Source of the DNA: an uncultured Clostridia bacterium
Lineage (GTDB): Bacteria; Bacillota; Clostridia; Oscillospirales; Ruminococcaceae
Assembly (NCBI GenBank): GCA_937892655.1
Contig: CALBJC010000167.1
Span: 1-14,488, forward strand
Reading direction: 5' to 3'
Length of the DNA stretch: 14,488 nt
Part shown: positions 1 to 6,578 of the stretch, piece by piece
Position numbering within the stretch: position 1 is the stretch's first letter
Layout: each line of letters starts with the position of its first letter
The notes under the pieces: generated by a model
Database searches by the model: none
The model's input: only the letters and a program-made list of their open reading frames with translations
What the model was told of the DNA's origin: nothing
Translations under genes and position numbers: made by a program

Positions 1-10
1 CTGTTATCGG

Positions 11-466
11 TTAATGTATATTTGCGAGCACGTCATTCACGCCGCCGCTGATGAGGTCGCTGACCCACATCGGCAGTACGCCCAGTGCAAGGATGCATGC
101 AACAAGGCATATCACGGTAAAGCGCTCGTCCCAGGTGGCATCGCTCAGTTTCATATGCTCCTCGTTCTCGGGCTCTCCATATAGTATCCTGCCCACGACG
201 CGCAGTATGTAAACCGCTGTTATGACGATGCTTGTGCATGCGATTATGGTAACGACGCGGTGGAATGTGTCATCAATGCTGAATGCACCCACAAAGACTG
301 TCATCTCGGCGATGAAACCGCTGAATCCGGGCAGTCCCAGGTTGGCGAGTCCTGCAATGACATATCCTACTGCAAGGAACGGCATAATCTTCATGAGTCC
401 GCGCATCTGGCGTATGTCGCGTGTGTGTGTGCGACCATAAATCATACCTATCAAGGCAAAGAACAA
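11..466 (-). CDS. nuoM: NADH-quinone oxidoreductase subunit M, C-terminal fragment (5' end missing)
   Basis: About 151 residues are readable, against roughly 480-510 for a full NuoM, so only the C-terminal third is present. NuoM is an antiporter-like membrane subunit of respiratory complex I that takes part in proton translocation. The fragment is strongly hydrophobic and carries the conserved stretch GLANLGLPGFSGFIAEMTVF, equivalent to the LGLPG...F..E helix of the NuoM/MrpD family. Further hydrophobic helices follow and the gene stops with TAA at 13-11. The TTG at 466-464 is not a real start: family similarity runs right up to it (LFFALIGMIYGR), then ends where dnaK sequence begins on the other strand. 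The THTRDIRQMRG style resembles Bacteroidales NuoM, judged from memory. Base composition also looks more GC-rich than the rest of the window. Nothing can be said about nuoN from the ten bases beyond the stop. Confidence 0.85.
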   Translation of the reverse strand: MFFALIGMIYGRTHTRDIRQMRGLMKIMPFLAVGYVIAGLANLGLPGFSGFIAEMTVFVGAFSIDDTFHRVVTIIACTSIVITAVYILRVVGRILYGEPENEEHMKLSDATWDERFTVICLVACILALGVLPMWVSDLISGGVNDVLANIH

Positions 467-475
467 GGAGCTTGA
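455..475. other. Probable chimeric join between nuoM and dnaK fragments
   Basis: On the minus strand, NuoM similarity runs up to about 466. On the plus strand, DnaK C-terminal similarity begins at about 465-471. Both genes lose their 5' portions at the same place and would read away from each other. No transposase, target duplication, inverted repeat or attachment-like sequence is visible at the join. The two sides also differ in apparent composition and likely taxonomic origin. An assembly or library chimera is the simplest explanation, and a genuine rearrangement is the alternative. Confidence 0.8.
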
Positions 476-614
476 AACAGAGTTCCAGGCTATTGCTACT
501 AAGGCATATCAGGCAGCAGCTGCAGCTCAGCAGGCAGCAGGCGGTGCTGATATGGGCGGTTCAGCAAACGCAAATGACGATGTTATCGACGCTGAGTTTA
601 CAGACGCTGAATAA
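468..614 (+). CDS. dnaK: Chaperone protein DnaK, C-terminal tail only (5' end missing)
   Basis: The last 48 codons of an Hsp70 gene are present. The end of the helical lid is visible (ELETEFQAIATKAYQAAA), followed by an Ala/Gln/Gly-rich disordered segment. The protein ends with the acidic tail DDVIDAEFTDAE, matching the DDVVDAEFEE-type terminus typical of bacterial DnaK. The stop is TAA at 612-614. A full protein is about 600-640 residues, so over 90% is missing: an in-frame stop at 438-440 and nuoM sequence replace the upstream part. DnaK is the ATP-driven cytoplasmic chaperone that works with DnaJ and GrpE, and dnaJ follows 96 nt downstream, the usual Firmicutes order. The truncation is positional rather than a sign of decay, since codon use and the tail motif are intact. 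Confidence 0.88.
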   Translation, partial: ELETEFQAIATKAYQAAAAAQQAAGGADMGGSANANDDVIDAEFTDAE

Positions 615-651
615 TCCCACTTAGCTTTTTTCGATGAATGATGAATAAATG

Positions 652-689
652 CACCGACGGGGCAGGCATTATGTCTGCCCCATTCGGTG
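652..689 (+). promoter_or_regulatory. Long hairpin in the dnaK-dnaJ intergenic region
   Basis: CACCGA (652-657) pairs with TCGGTG (684-689), and GGGGCAG (659-665) pairs with CTGCCCC (675-681) around a GCATTATGT loop. That makes a two-segment stem of 13 pairs with small internal bulges. It ends only a few bases before the dnaJ ribosome binding site (AAGGAG, 696-701). The following sequence is GTTTTC rather than a long T run. It could therefore be a leaky attenuator, an mRNA processing or stability element that sets the DnaK:DnaJ ratio, or an element tuning dnaJ translation. Its function is inferred. Confidence 0.6.
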
Positions 690-710
690 GTTTTCAAGGA
701 GTATACTTAT

Positions 711-1868
711 ATGGCAGATAAAAGAGATTACTATGAAGTCCTCGGTGTGCAAAAAGGGGCTTCAGATGACGAATTAAAAAAAGCGTTTCGAAAGCTTGCC
801 AAGCAGTATCACCCTGATTTGCACCCTGATGACAAGGAATGTGAAGCAAAATTCAAAGAGGTAAACGAGGCTTATGAGGTACTCTCAGACCCTGATAAGC
901 GTGCAAAATACGACCAGTTCGGTTTTGCAGGCGTTGACCCTAGCTATGGTGCAGGTGCCGGCGGTGGCGGCGGCTTTGGTGGCTTTGGCGGCTTTGATTT
1001 TTCAGATATTTTCGATGGCTTTTTCGGCGGTGGCTTTGGCGGTGGCAGCAGGGCTAACCCTAATGCGCCAAGAAAGGGCGCTGACATAAGCGTTAACATT
1101 ACCATCAGCTTTATGGAGGCCTGCAAGGGCAAGAAAACTGAGGTAAGAATCAACCGTCAGGAAAAGTGTGAGGAATGTAACGGCTCAGGCGCTCAGGCGG
1201 GTACAACCGCGCAGACCTGTTCTGAATGTCACGGTACTGGTCAGGTAACGGTGCTTCAGCGTATGGGCGGCTTTGGCTCTATTCAGTCAAAAAGGCCTTG
1301 TACAAAGTGCGGCGGTAAAGGTAAGATTATCACATCTCCATGCTCTAAGTGTTCAGGCAACGGCAGGGTAAGAAAGCCTCTTGTAAAGGAAATCGAAATC
1401 CCTGCAGGTATCAATGACGGTCAGACCTTCAGAGTTCAGGGTATGGGCGATGCCGGCGTAAACGGCGGCCCTGCGGGTGACTTAAATGTTGTAGTTTCTG
1501 TAAGACCTGATATCATCTTTGAACGTGATGATTTTGATATCTGGACAGAAATTCCTATTACATTTACTCAGGCAACTCTCGGTGATGAGATAGTTGTGCC
1601 TACCATTGACGGCAAGGTTAAATACAAGGTTCCTGCTGGTACCCAGTCGGGTGCTGTTTTCAGACTCAAGGGCAAGGGCGTTGTAAGGCCTTATAAGACT
1701 GTCAGGGGCGACCAGTATGTAAAGGTTATCGTTGAGATTCCAAAGAACCTTACAAAGAAGCAGGAAGAGCTGCTCCGCGAGTTTGAAAACTCTCTTGAAG
1801 AGGGCGAAAACTACCAGAAGAGAAAATCCTTCTTTGAAAAGCTCAAGGACGTATTTGATAAGAAATAA
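711..1868 (+). CDS. dnaJ: Chaperone protein DnaJ (Hsp40)
   Basis: This is a complete type I DnaJ of 385 residues, the co-chaperone that stimulates DnaK ATP hydrolysis and delivers unfolded clients in the cytoplasm. The J domain is at about residues 5-70 with the essential HPD at 34-36. A Gly/Phe-rich linker follows at about 70-115 and is unusually glycine-dense. The zinc-binding region has four CxxCxGxG repeats at 153-160, 170-177, 197-204 and 211-218. After that come the C-terminal substrate-binding beta domains (about 220-345) and a charged end. The ATG at 711 is chosen because AAGGAG lies 9 nt upstream and the J domain starts at once (MADKRDYYEVLGV). An in-frame GTG at 687 falls inside the intergenic hairpin and is unlikely. 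The gene is probably co-transcribed with dnaK and is closed by a strong terminator. Confidence 0.98.
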   Translation: MADKRDYYEVLGVQKGASDDELKKAFRKLAKQYHPDLHPDDKECEAKFKEVNEAYEVLSDPDKRAKYDQFGFAGVDPSYGAGAGGGGGFGGFGGFDFSDIFDGFFGGGFGGGSRANPNAPRKGADISVNITISFMEACKGKKTEVRINRQEKCEECNGSGAQAGTTAQTCSECHGTGQVTVLQRMGGFGSIQSKRPCTKCGGKGKIITSPCSKCSGNGRVRKPLVKEIEIPAGINDGQTFRVQGMGDAGVNGGPAGDLNVVVSVRPDIIFERDDFDIWTEIPITFTQATLGDEIVVPTIDGKVKYKVPAGTQSGAVFRLKGKGVVRPYKTVRGDQYVKVIVEIPKNLTKKQEELLREFENSLEEGENYQKRKSFFEKLKDVFDKK

Positions 1869-1871
1869 TAT

Positions 1872-1903
1872 AAATCGGTATGGTTTTTCCATACCGATTT
1901 TTT
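1872..1903 (+). terminator. Rho-independent terminator after dnaJ
   Basis: A 12-bp perfect stem has AAATCGGTATGG (1872-1883) pairing with CCATACCGATTT (1889-1900) around a TTTTT loop. A run of six T (1898-1903) follows. It lies 4 nt after the dnaJ stop codon and should end the dnaK-dnaJ transcript. Confidence 0.93.
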
Positions 1904-1988
1904 ATATGTGGTTGAATGTTATAAAAAGTGTTGCGTAAATTTGTTAAAATTGCGACAATGAAAAATGATTGAATTTGGTAAAAATCCA

Positions 1989-2017
1989 TTTACAAATGTT
2001 AATATTTATGTTATAAT
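1989..2017 (+). promoter_or_regulatory. Sigma-A type promoter for the cobU-like/pilT transcript
   Basis: TTTACA (1989-1994) is followed after exactly 17 nt by TATAAT (2012-2017). A TG lies one base before the -10, giving an extended -10 (TGTTATAAT). This is close to consensus, so strong constitutive expression is expected. The leader to the ATG at 2110 would be about 85 nt. No other convincing promoter is seen before the gene. Confidence 0.8.
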
Positions 2018-2026
2018 TTTCACAGA

Positions 2027-2042
2027 GATTGCGCTCGCAATC
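2027..2042 (+). other. Small hairpin at the start of the 5' leader
   Basis: GATTGC (2027-2032) pairs with GCAATC (2037-2042) around a GCTC loop. It sits about 10 nt after the -10 box, so it would be at the extreme 5' end of the mRNA. A 5'-terminal hairpin of this kind can protect a message from decay. No riboswitch signature was recognised in the rest of the leader (2043-2109). Confidence 0.4.
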
Positions 2043-2109
2043 GTTTGAAATCGTCAGAAACATCATTTTTTTATTCTGAAAATGTAATTTTGAGAAAGGG
2101 TCGGAATAT

Positions 2110-2655
2110 ATGGCAAAGGTTATTTTGATTACTGGCGGTGCTGCCAGCGGTAAAACAAGATGGGCGACCAGCTATCTTGAAAAGTGTGACAGAGTTTTAT
2201 ATCTCAGAACAAATCCAAAGCTCGATATTGATACTGAGCACAGAATTGAGTTTGCAAACAACAAAAACGGTACAACCTGGGATATCGTAACTGACGTTTA
2301 TGAAGACCCTGTACAGCATTTTGATTATCATAAATTCATCATCTTTGACGCACTTAGTACATATACATCACATATGATCGAAAAGATGTGTCAGAATGTT
2401 GATGAGTTTACCGAGGATATGCGCCACGAGATTGAAAAGAAGGTTATCGATGACGTCAACGATATGATCGAAGAGGTCAGAAGAATGGAAGGTACAATGG
2501 TTATCATCACTCTTGAAACAGGCTTCTCTGTAATGCCTTCAGAACGTTCGCAGGCTATTTTCAGAAAGGTGCTCGGTAAGGTTAACCAGAGAGTTGCCCA
2601 CCTTTCAAATGAGGTTTATTTCTCAGCCAGCGGTATTCAGTTTAAGATCAAGTAA
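2110..2655 (+). CDS. CobU-like P-loop nucleotide-binding protein, catalytic His not conserved
   Basis: This 181-residue protein matches the adenosylcobinamide kinase/guanylyltransferase (CobU) fold over its length. The P-loop is GGAASGKT at 9-16, where CobU usually has GGARSGKS. VLYLRTN follows at 29-35. The FDALSTYTSHMI segment is in the place of the CobU DCLTxWxxN strand, and the C-terminal NQRVAHLSNEVYFSASGI corresponds to NQRLA..ADEV...SGI. In CobU a His in RIxxHxxxR is guanylylated. Here the aligned segment is RIEFANNKN (45-53), so that His is Ala49 and the Arg is Asn53. The usual NEVG is LETG. No other cobalamin gene is in the window, so cobinamide processing is doubtful and a P-loop kinase or other nucleotide-binding role is as likely. 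AGAAAGGG lies 9 nt before the ATG, and pilT follows 21 nt after the stop in the same transcript. Confidence 0.72.
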   Translation: MAKVILITGGAASGKTRWATSYLEKCDRVLYLRTNPKLDIDTEHRIEFANNKNGTTWDIVTDVYEDPVQHFDYHKFIIFDALSTYTSHMIEKMCQNVDEFTEDMRHEIEKKVIDDVNDMIEEVRRMEGTMVIITLETGFSVMPSERSQAIFRKVLGKVNQRVAHLSNEVYFSASGIQFKIK

Positions 2656-2676
2656 TGTGAAGGAGATATATGCGTT

Positions 2677-3768
2677 ATGAACTTTCAGGAATTTGAGAAC
2701 TTTTTAAGACAGGCCAGAGAATTCAATGCCTCAGATATTCATCTTACAGTAGGCGCTCCGACAGTTATCAGAGTAAACGGCGAATTATCAAAATTCGGTG
2801 AAATAAACCCTGAGGACGTTAACAGAACTATCCTCTCTCTTATGAACGCAGAGCAGGAAAAGCTCGTTTCAGAAGGCAAGGACGTTGACTTCGGTTTTGA
2901 GCTTTCAGACGGTACACGTCAGCGTGTCAACGTATTCCGTCAGAGCGGTAAGCTCGCTGCATCAATCAGACTTTTAAATACTGAGATTCCGACTCTTGAA
3001 AAGCTAAAGATGCCATCAGTGCTTCTTGATTTTGCAAGAAAGCGTTGCGGTCTTGTTTTAGTTACAGGTCCTACAGGTGCAGGTAAGTCAACAACTCTGG
3101 CATCCTTAATTGACTACATCAATGAAACAAGAGCCTGCCATATCATCACAATTGAAGACCCTATCGAATATAAGTATACTCAGAAGCGCGCTACTATCCA
3201 CCAGAGAGAAGTAGGCCGTGACGTTGAAACCTTCGGCGATGCACTCAGAAGTGCCCTCAGAGAAGACCCTGACGTAATCTTAATCGGTGAGCTTCGTGAC
3301 TACGAAACTATCGCACTTGCACTTACAGCCGCAGAAACAGGTCACCTTGTACTCGGAACTCTGCATACAGCATCAGCTGCTCAGACTATCGACCGTATCA
3401 TCGACGCAGGCCCTGTTCACGCTCAGGAGCAGACAAGAGGTCAGCTTGCAAACTTAATTCAGGGTATCGTTGCTCAGACTCTTATCCCAACTGCTGACGG
3501 CAAGGGCAGAATTGCCGCAACAGAGGTTATGATCGGTACTGACGCTGTAAGAAACCTTATCCGTTCAAATAAGGTTCCACTCCTCGAGAGCACAATGCAG
3601 TCAGGTAAAACAAGAGGTATGTGCACAATGAACGATTCTATTGCAAAGCTCTATCAGTCAGGCGTTATCGACTATGACAATGCTCTTGACTACTGTCTTG
3701 ATAAGGCGGATATGGAAAAGAAGATTATGCCACCTCCAGGCACACCAAGAAGAAACGCAATGATTTAA
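2677..3768 (+). CDS. pilT: Type IV pilus retraction ATPase PilT
   Basis: This 363-residue protein is a full-length PilT, the hexameric cytoplasmic motor that depolymerises type IV pili for twitching, adhesion or DNA uptake. A PAS-like N-terminal domain contains SDIHLTVG at 19-26. The motor domain has Walker A GPTGAGKST at 131-139, the Asp box IEDPIEYKY at 159-167, Walker B DVILIGELRD at 199-208 and the His box GHLVLGTLHT at 222-231. The PilT-specific AIRNLIRE-type motif appears as AVRNLIRS at 290-297 and favours PilT over PilB or GspE. The ATG at 2677 has AGGAG 11 nt upstream. An ATG at 2670 is out of frame and stops after nine codons. No pilin, PilB or PilC gene lies in the window, so the other pilus genes must be elsewhere. 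The C-terminus is short and Pro-rich (MPPPGTPRR). A terminator follows directly. Confidence 0.95.
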   Translation: MNFQEFENFLRQAREFNASDIHLTVGAPTVIRVNGELSKFGEINPEDVNRTILSLMNAEQEKLVSEGKDVDFGFELSDGTRQRVNVFRQSGKLAASIRLLNTEIPTLEKLKMPSVLLDFARKRCGLVLVTGPTGAGKSTTLASLIDYINETRACHIITIEDPIEYKYTQKRATIHQREVGRDVETFGDALRSALREDPDVILIGELRDYETIALALTAAETGHLVLGTLHTASAAQTIDRIIDAGPVHAQEQTRGQLANLIQGIVAQTLIPTADGKGRIAATEVMIGTDAVRNLIRSNKVPLLESTMQSGKTRGMCTMNDSIAKLYQSGVIDYDNALDYCLDKADMEKKIMPPPGTPRRNAMI

Positions 3769-3778
3769 TAATAAATTA

Positions 3779-3816
3779 AAAGGGATAAATCTTTTGGTTT
3801 ATCCCTTTATTTTTTG
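3779..3816 (+). terminator. Rho-independent terminator after pilT
   Basis: AAAGGGATAAA (3779-3789) pairs with TTTATCCCTTT (3798-3808) around an 8-nt loop. It is followed by ATTTTTT. It starts 10 nt after the pilT stop and ends the two-gene transcript. Confidence 0.9.
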
Positions 3817-3870
3817 CCTTATAGTTTTTGTTATACAAGATATATTCATATAAATGACATACAGACTTTA

Positions 3871-3887
3871 TATAATGCGTGTATAAT
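3871..3887 (+). promoter_or_regulatory. Possible -10 region(s) for the LRR lipoprotein gene
   Basis: Two TATAAT hexamers lie 5 nt apart, at 3871-3876 and 3882-3887, in the AT-rich gap between the pilT terminator and the lipoprotein gene. Neither has a convincing -35 at 16-18 nt: ATACAG at 3859-3864 is the best for the second. Because a terminator isolates this gene, a promoter is needed here, but the exact one is uncertain. Confidence 0.4.
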
Positions 3888-3952
3888 TAAAAGGTATTTT
3901 TGTATGAGGAAAATCAGGAAAACATACTTTACACAAAGAGGAGAAATACATT

Positions 3953-4966
3953 ATGAAAATTAAAAAACTACTCGTTCTTACAACACTTTTAGCGGCTCTG
4001 GTATTCTCAGCCTGTTCATCTGAAACTAAAAATGATGAAAAGGATACATCATCAGGCGACAAGCCTACAACATCAGCGATTGATGATACAAACGTAGGCG
4101 GTATTACTGAAGAAATTACAACAACAACCGAGCCAACTGAAGAGGTAACTACAACTACTGAGCCTGAGCCACTTATGCCTGATGATACAGTTATCGACTG
4201 GGGCGACCCAAATCTTGAAGCGGCTATGCGTGAAGAGCTTGAAATTTATGACAGAGATATCGTATATGGCGATGTAAAGAATATTGTGACGCTGAATATA
4301 GCTCATAGCGAAATCAGTAATTTCTCTGCTCTTAGCAACCTGCCAAAGCTCAGAGACCTTGATGTAAATCACAACAACATCAGCGACATCAGCTCTTTGT
4401 GCGGTCTGACACAGCTAACAAGTCTGGCACTGTATTATAACGATGTTACCGATATCAGCGGACTTAGTAATATGACAAATCTTGAAAGCCTGTATTTGTC
4501 TGAGAATAATGTCAGTGATATCAGTGCTTTGAGTACTCTTGTGAATCTAAAAACGTTGTCTATCAATGAAAACAACATCAGTGATATCAGTGCTCTGAGC
4601 AATTTGACCAATCTGACATATTTGAATCTGAGTTACAATAACATCAGCGATATCAGTGCTTTGAGCAACCTGACAGATTTAACAAATTTGGATATTGAAT
4701 GCAATGAGGTCAGCGATATCAGCGCTTTGAAAAATATGACAGATATGCAATCGCTATACATAGCAAACAACAACATCAGCGATATCAGCGCTCTGAGTGG
4801 TATGACAGGGCTGACAACTCTTCGTGCGAGCGATAACAGCATCAGCGATGTTAATCCTTTGAAAAATCTCACAAACCTTACATTTTTAGCTTTAAGCGGA
4901 AACAACATCACAGACTATTCTCCTTTGGATAACCTGACAAATGTGGAGACTTTGTATCGGGATTAA
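3953..4966 (+). CDS. Surface lipoprotein with internalin-type leucine-rich repeats
   Basis: The protein has 337 residues. It begins with a Lys-rich n-region and hydrophobic core (MKIKKLLVLTTLLAALV) ending in FSAC, so Cys21 is the likely lipidated residue, although Phe at -3 is not the classic lipobox choice. Residues 22-75 are a Ser/Thr/Glu-rich linker with the repeated unit TTTTEPTEE. Residues 79-120 (DPNLEAAMREEL...) match the N-terminal cap found in internalin-like proteins. Nine complete 22-residue repeats follow, from 121 to 318, with the pattern ISDISALSNLTNLTYLNLSYNN. A tenth repeat stops after 19 residues and there is no C-terminal cap. Such proteins are anchored to the outer membrane face and bind protein or glycan partners; the ligand here is unknown. 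AAGAGGAG lies 9 nt before the ATG. The gene stands alone between terminators. Confidence 0.88.
   Translation: MKIKKLLVLTTLLAALVFSACSSETKNDEKDTSSGDKPTTSAIDDTNVGGITEEITTTTEPTEEVTTTTEPEPLMPDDTVIDWGDPNLEAAMREELEIYDRDIVYGDVKNIVTLNIAHSEISNFSALSNLPKLRDLDVNHNNISDISSLCGLTQLTSLALYYNDVTDISGLSNMTNLESLYLSENNVSDISALSTLVNLKTLSINENNISDISALSNLTNLTYLNLSYNNISDISALSNLTDLTNLDIECNEVSDISALKNMTDMQSLYIANNNISDISALSGMTGLTTLRASDNSISDVNPLKNLTNLTFLALSGNNITDYSPLDNLTNVETLYRD
4313..4963 (+). repeat. Tandem 66-bp repeats encoding the LRR array
   Basis: The nine complete 22-codon units and one partial unit give tandem 66-bp DNA repeats. The best conserved part reads close to AACAACATCAGCGATATCAG and recurs at about 4371, 4569, 4635 and 4767. 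The central copies, roughly 4569-4800, are the most alike, which suggests recent duplication or gene conversion. Such repeats can change copy number by slippage or recombination and may be mis-assembled from short reads. Confidence 0.8.
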
Positions 4967-5018
4967 ATAAAGTCTGTAGGGCTTGAAATTTAAACTCCAA
5001 AGTTCATAATCAAAAAAC

Positions 5019-5050
5019 AAAAGCTAGGTACATTATGTTACCTAGCTTTT
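5019..5050. terminator. Bidirectional terminator between convergent genes
   Basis: AAAAGCTAGGTA (5019-5030) pairs with TACCTAGCTTTT (5039-5050) around an 8-nt loop. On the plus strand it ends in a T run after the LRR gene. On the minus strand the exit sequence is GCTTTTGTTTTTTG, so it can also stop transcripts from the ACT-MBL gene. Its location between two converging genes fits this double role. Confidence 0.88.
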
Positions 5051-5106
5051 TATTATCCCTGTCGGGCAAAAATTTAATTTAAAGCTTTTATGCCGTCCCG
5101 AATAGC

Positions 5107-6549
5107 TTACTTTTTCACCTCAACATTGTAGTCCTTTTTGCAGCCGTGAGCGCCGAATATCTGCCAGCTGCCAAGTCCTAAGCGCTGGATGAACGAGGTG
5201 CGCTGTTTTGAACAGAGTGAGGGGTCTGTATCTACCGAGGTCATAAGTATCGGTGCGTATCTGTTGTATTCTCGCTGTTCAGGGGTAAGGCCATCGAGAT
5301 TTATGTATATATCACCCGTGAAGGCTACCTTTTTATCATAATCGATAAGTACTATCTCGCCGGGCAGGTGACCGCCCTTGCCCTCATATACCTCAAACGA
5401 GAGCTCCCCGAAATTCAGATGACCCGAGTAGCTTAAAACCGAGTTTTCAAAGCTTGCCTCTGAAAACGGGGTAGAGATCTTGTGCGTATCAGGCGGCATA
5501 TATTCTGTCAGCGCCTTGCATATTCTGATATAAGGCTTATGCAGAGGATTTTTCTCACGAAAACCGTCTTCCATTCTGCTTTCAGCCTCAAAGCATTCAA
5601 GAGTTCTCTTTGAAGCGATGATTTCGTCAAACATATATAAAAGTCCGCAATGGTCAACGTCAGCGTGGGTAACAAGAATTTTCTTCCTGATACTGTCAAA
5701 ATCGGGAATGAGAGAGTGCAGAAGCTTTTTCATCTCGTCAGCGTAATAAGCGTAGCCGCTGTCTACAAAAAGATACTCGCCATTTGACTTTATAATGGCA
5801 GTATTTGAGCCGCAAGGCGGTTCGATTATTGTAATTTCTGTATTATCTGAAATCTTGTGGGTAGTTACTCTGGGAACAAAGGCGTCGCCCTTTGAGCCTG
5901 AAAGCAGGCAGGCAAAGCGGCTGATGCTGTCAAAGGTCTTGTAAGGGGATAAACCTTGCTCATCGAGAATCTGCATAGCAAGGTTAGTATTTACCAAAAG
6001 CTCATTTTTATTTGTATCAGAAATACCCGATTCTTCAATAAGGCTGTTTACAAATGAGTTGTAGAAGATAGAGTTGTCAAAGCTCTTTTCTGAGCGGTTG
6101 TAGTCTATTATTTTTACCTCGCAAAGCTGCGACGCCTTGCTTACGAAGCGGTCAATATCCTCTTTGTTTTCAACAAAAAGCCCCATTTTGAAAAGCTGAT
6201 AGTCGCTTGCATTCTCCTGAGATGACATATATGAAATGTTAAAATCAAAGCTGGTTATAAGCTCTAAAACCTCTGTTACAGCCCCCGGAACGTCACGCAG
6301 ACGAAATTCAATGAGAATGATGTTAGGGGTTTTGGGATTCTGCTGAATATAGCCGATGCGCTCAAGCTCCTGCTGAGCCATCATGAGCTGTTTTGCACTG
6401 CCCGTAGCGTCAATAAAAAGGGTATTTGAGTCAACCGCCTTGTTGTAGCTTACTCTTGTTATGTTTACGCCAAGCCTTGCAAAACAGCGGCTTGCCTGTA
6501 AAAATGCACCGATATGGTCGGGCATTGTGGTTATAAAGGTTTTCTTCAT
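5107..6549 (-). CDS. ACT-ACT-metallo-beta-lactamase fusion protein, function unknown
   Basis: The protein has 480 residues. Two N-terminal ACT domains, small amino-acid-binding regulatory folds, are visible at about 1-75 and 76-150. Each has the typical turn with a conserved Gly: DHIGAF at 11-16 and DVPGAV at 86-91. A helical stretch at about 155-230 was not recognised. The C-terminal metallo-beta-lactamase fold spans about 238-470, with THADVDHCG at 294-302, GHLPGE at 393-398, TGD at 411-413 and AHG at 467-469. The first motif is HxDxDH instead of HxHxDH, so one metal ligand may differ, as in some other hydrolases of the fold. A plausible reading is a cytoplasmic hydrolase gated by an amino acid, but substrate and effector are unknown. 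The ATG at 6549 has GAGGGTG 5 nt upstream. The gene is monocistronic, with its own promoter and a shared terminator. Confidence 0.8.
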   Translation of the reverse strand: MKKTFITTMPDHIGAFLQASRCFARLGVNITRVSYNKAVDSNTLFIDATGSAKQLMMAQQELERIGYIQQNPKTPNIILIEFRLRDVPGAVTEVLELITSFDFNISYMSSQENASDYQLFKMGLFVENKEDIDRFVSKASQLCEVKIIDYNRSEKSFDNSIFYNSFVNSLIEESGISDTNKNELLVNTNLAMQILDEQGLSPYKTFDSISRFACLLSGSKGDAFVPRVTTHKISDNTEITIIEPPCGSNTAIIKSNGEYLFVDSGYAYYADEMKKLLHSLIPDFDSIRKKILVTHADVDHCGLLYMFDEIIASKRTLECFEAESRMEDGFREKNPLHKPYIRICKALTEYMPPDTHKISTPFSEASFENSVLSYSGHLNFGELSFEVYEGKGGHLPGEIVLIDYDKKVAFTGDIYINLDGLTPEQREYNRYAPILMTSVDTDPSLCSKQRTSFIQRLGLGSWQIFGAHGCKKDYNVEVKK

Positions 6550-6578
6550 TTTCTCACCCTCAATTAAAGTATGTATTT

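Noticed and set aside
464..466. TTG as a true start codon for a short NuoM-like protein
   Set aside because: Family similarity begins mid-protein at this point, no ribosome binding site is present, and about two thirds of NuoM is missing, so it is a truncation point.
440..490. Insertion sequence or prophage boundary at the nuoM/dnaK join
   Set aside because: No transposase, terminal inverted repeat, target duplication or tRNA-like attachment site is visible near the join.
687..710. Upstream GTG start for dnaJ
   Set aside because: It lies in the intergenic hairpin without a ribosome binding site, while the ATG at 711 has AAGGAG at good spacing and begins the J domain.
944..1153. Minus-strand proline-rich reading frame opposite dnaJ
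   Set aside because: It is the antisense of the Gly/Phe-rich linker, with no start signal or known motif.
4313..4963. CRISPR-like repeat array
   Set aside because: The 66-bp repeats are continuous coding sequence with no unique spacers and translate to leucine-rich repeats.
5062..5101. Second terminator or attachment-like inverted repeat after the ACT-MBL gene
   Set aside because: TCGGGCA and TGCCGTCCCGA pair only with a bulge and a long AT-rich loop; the clean hairpin at 5019-5050 explains termination.
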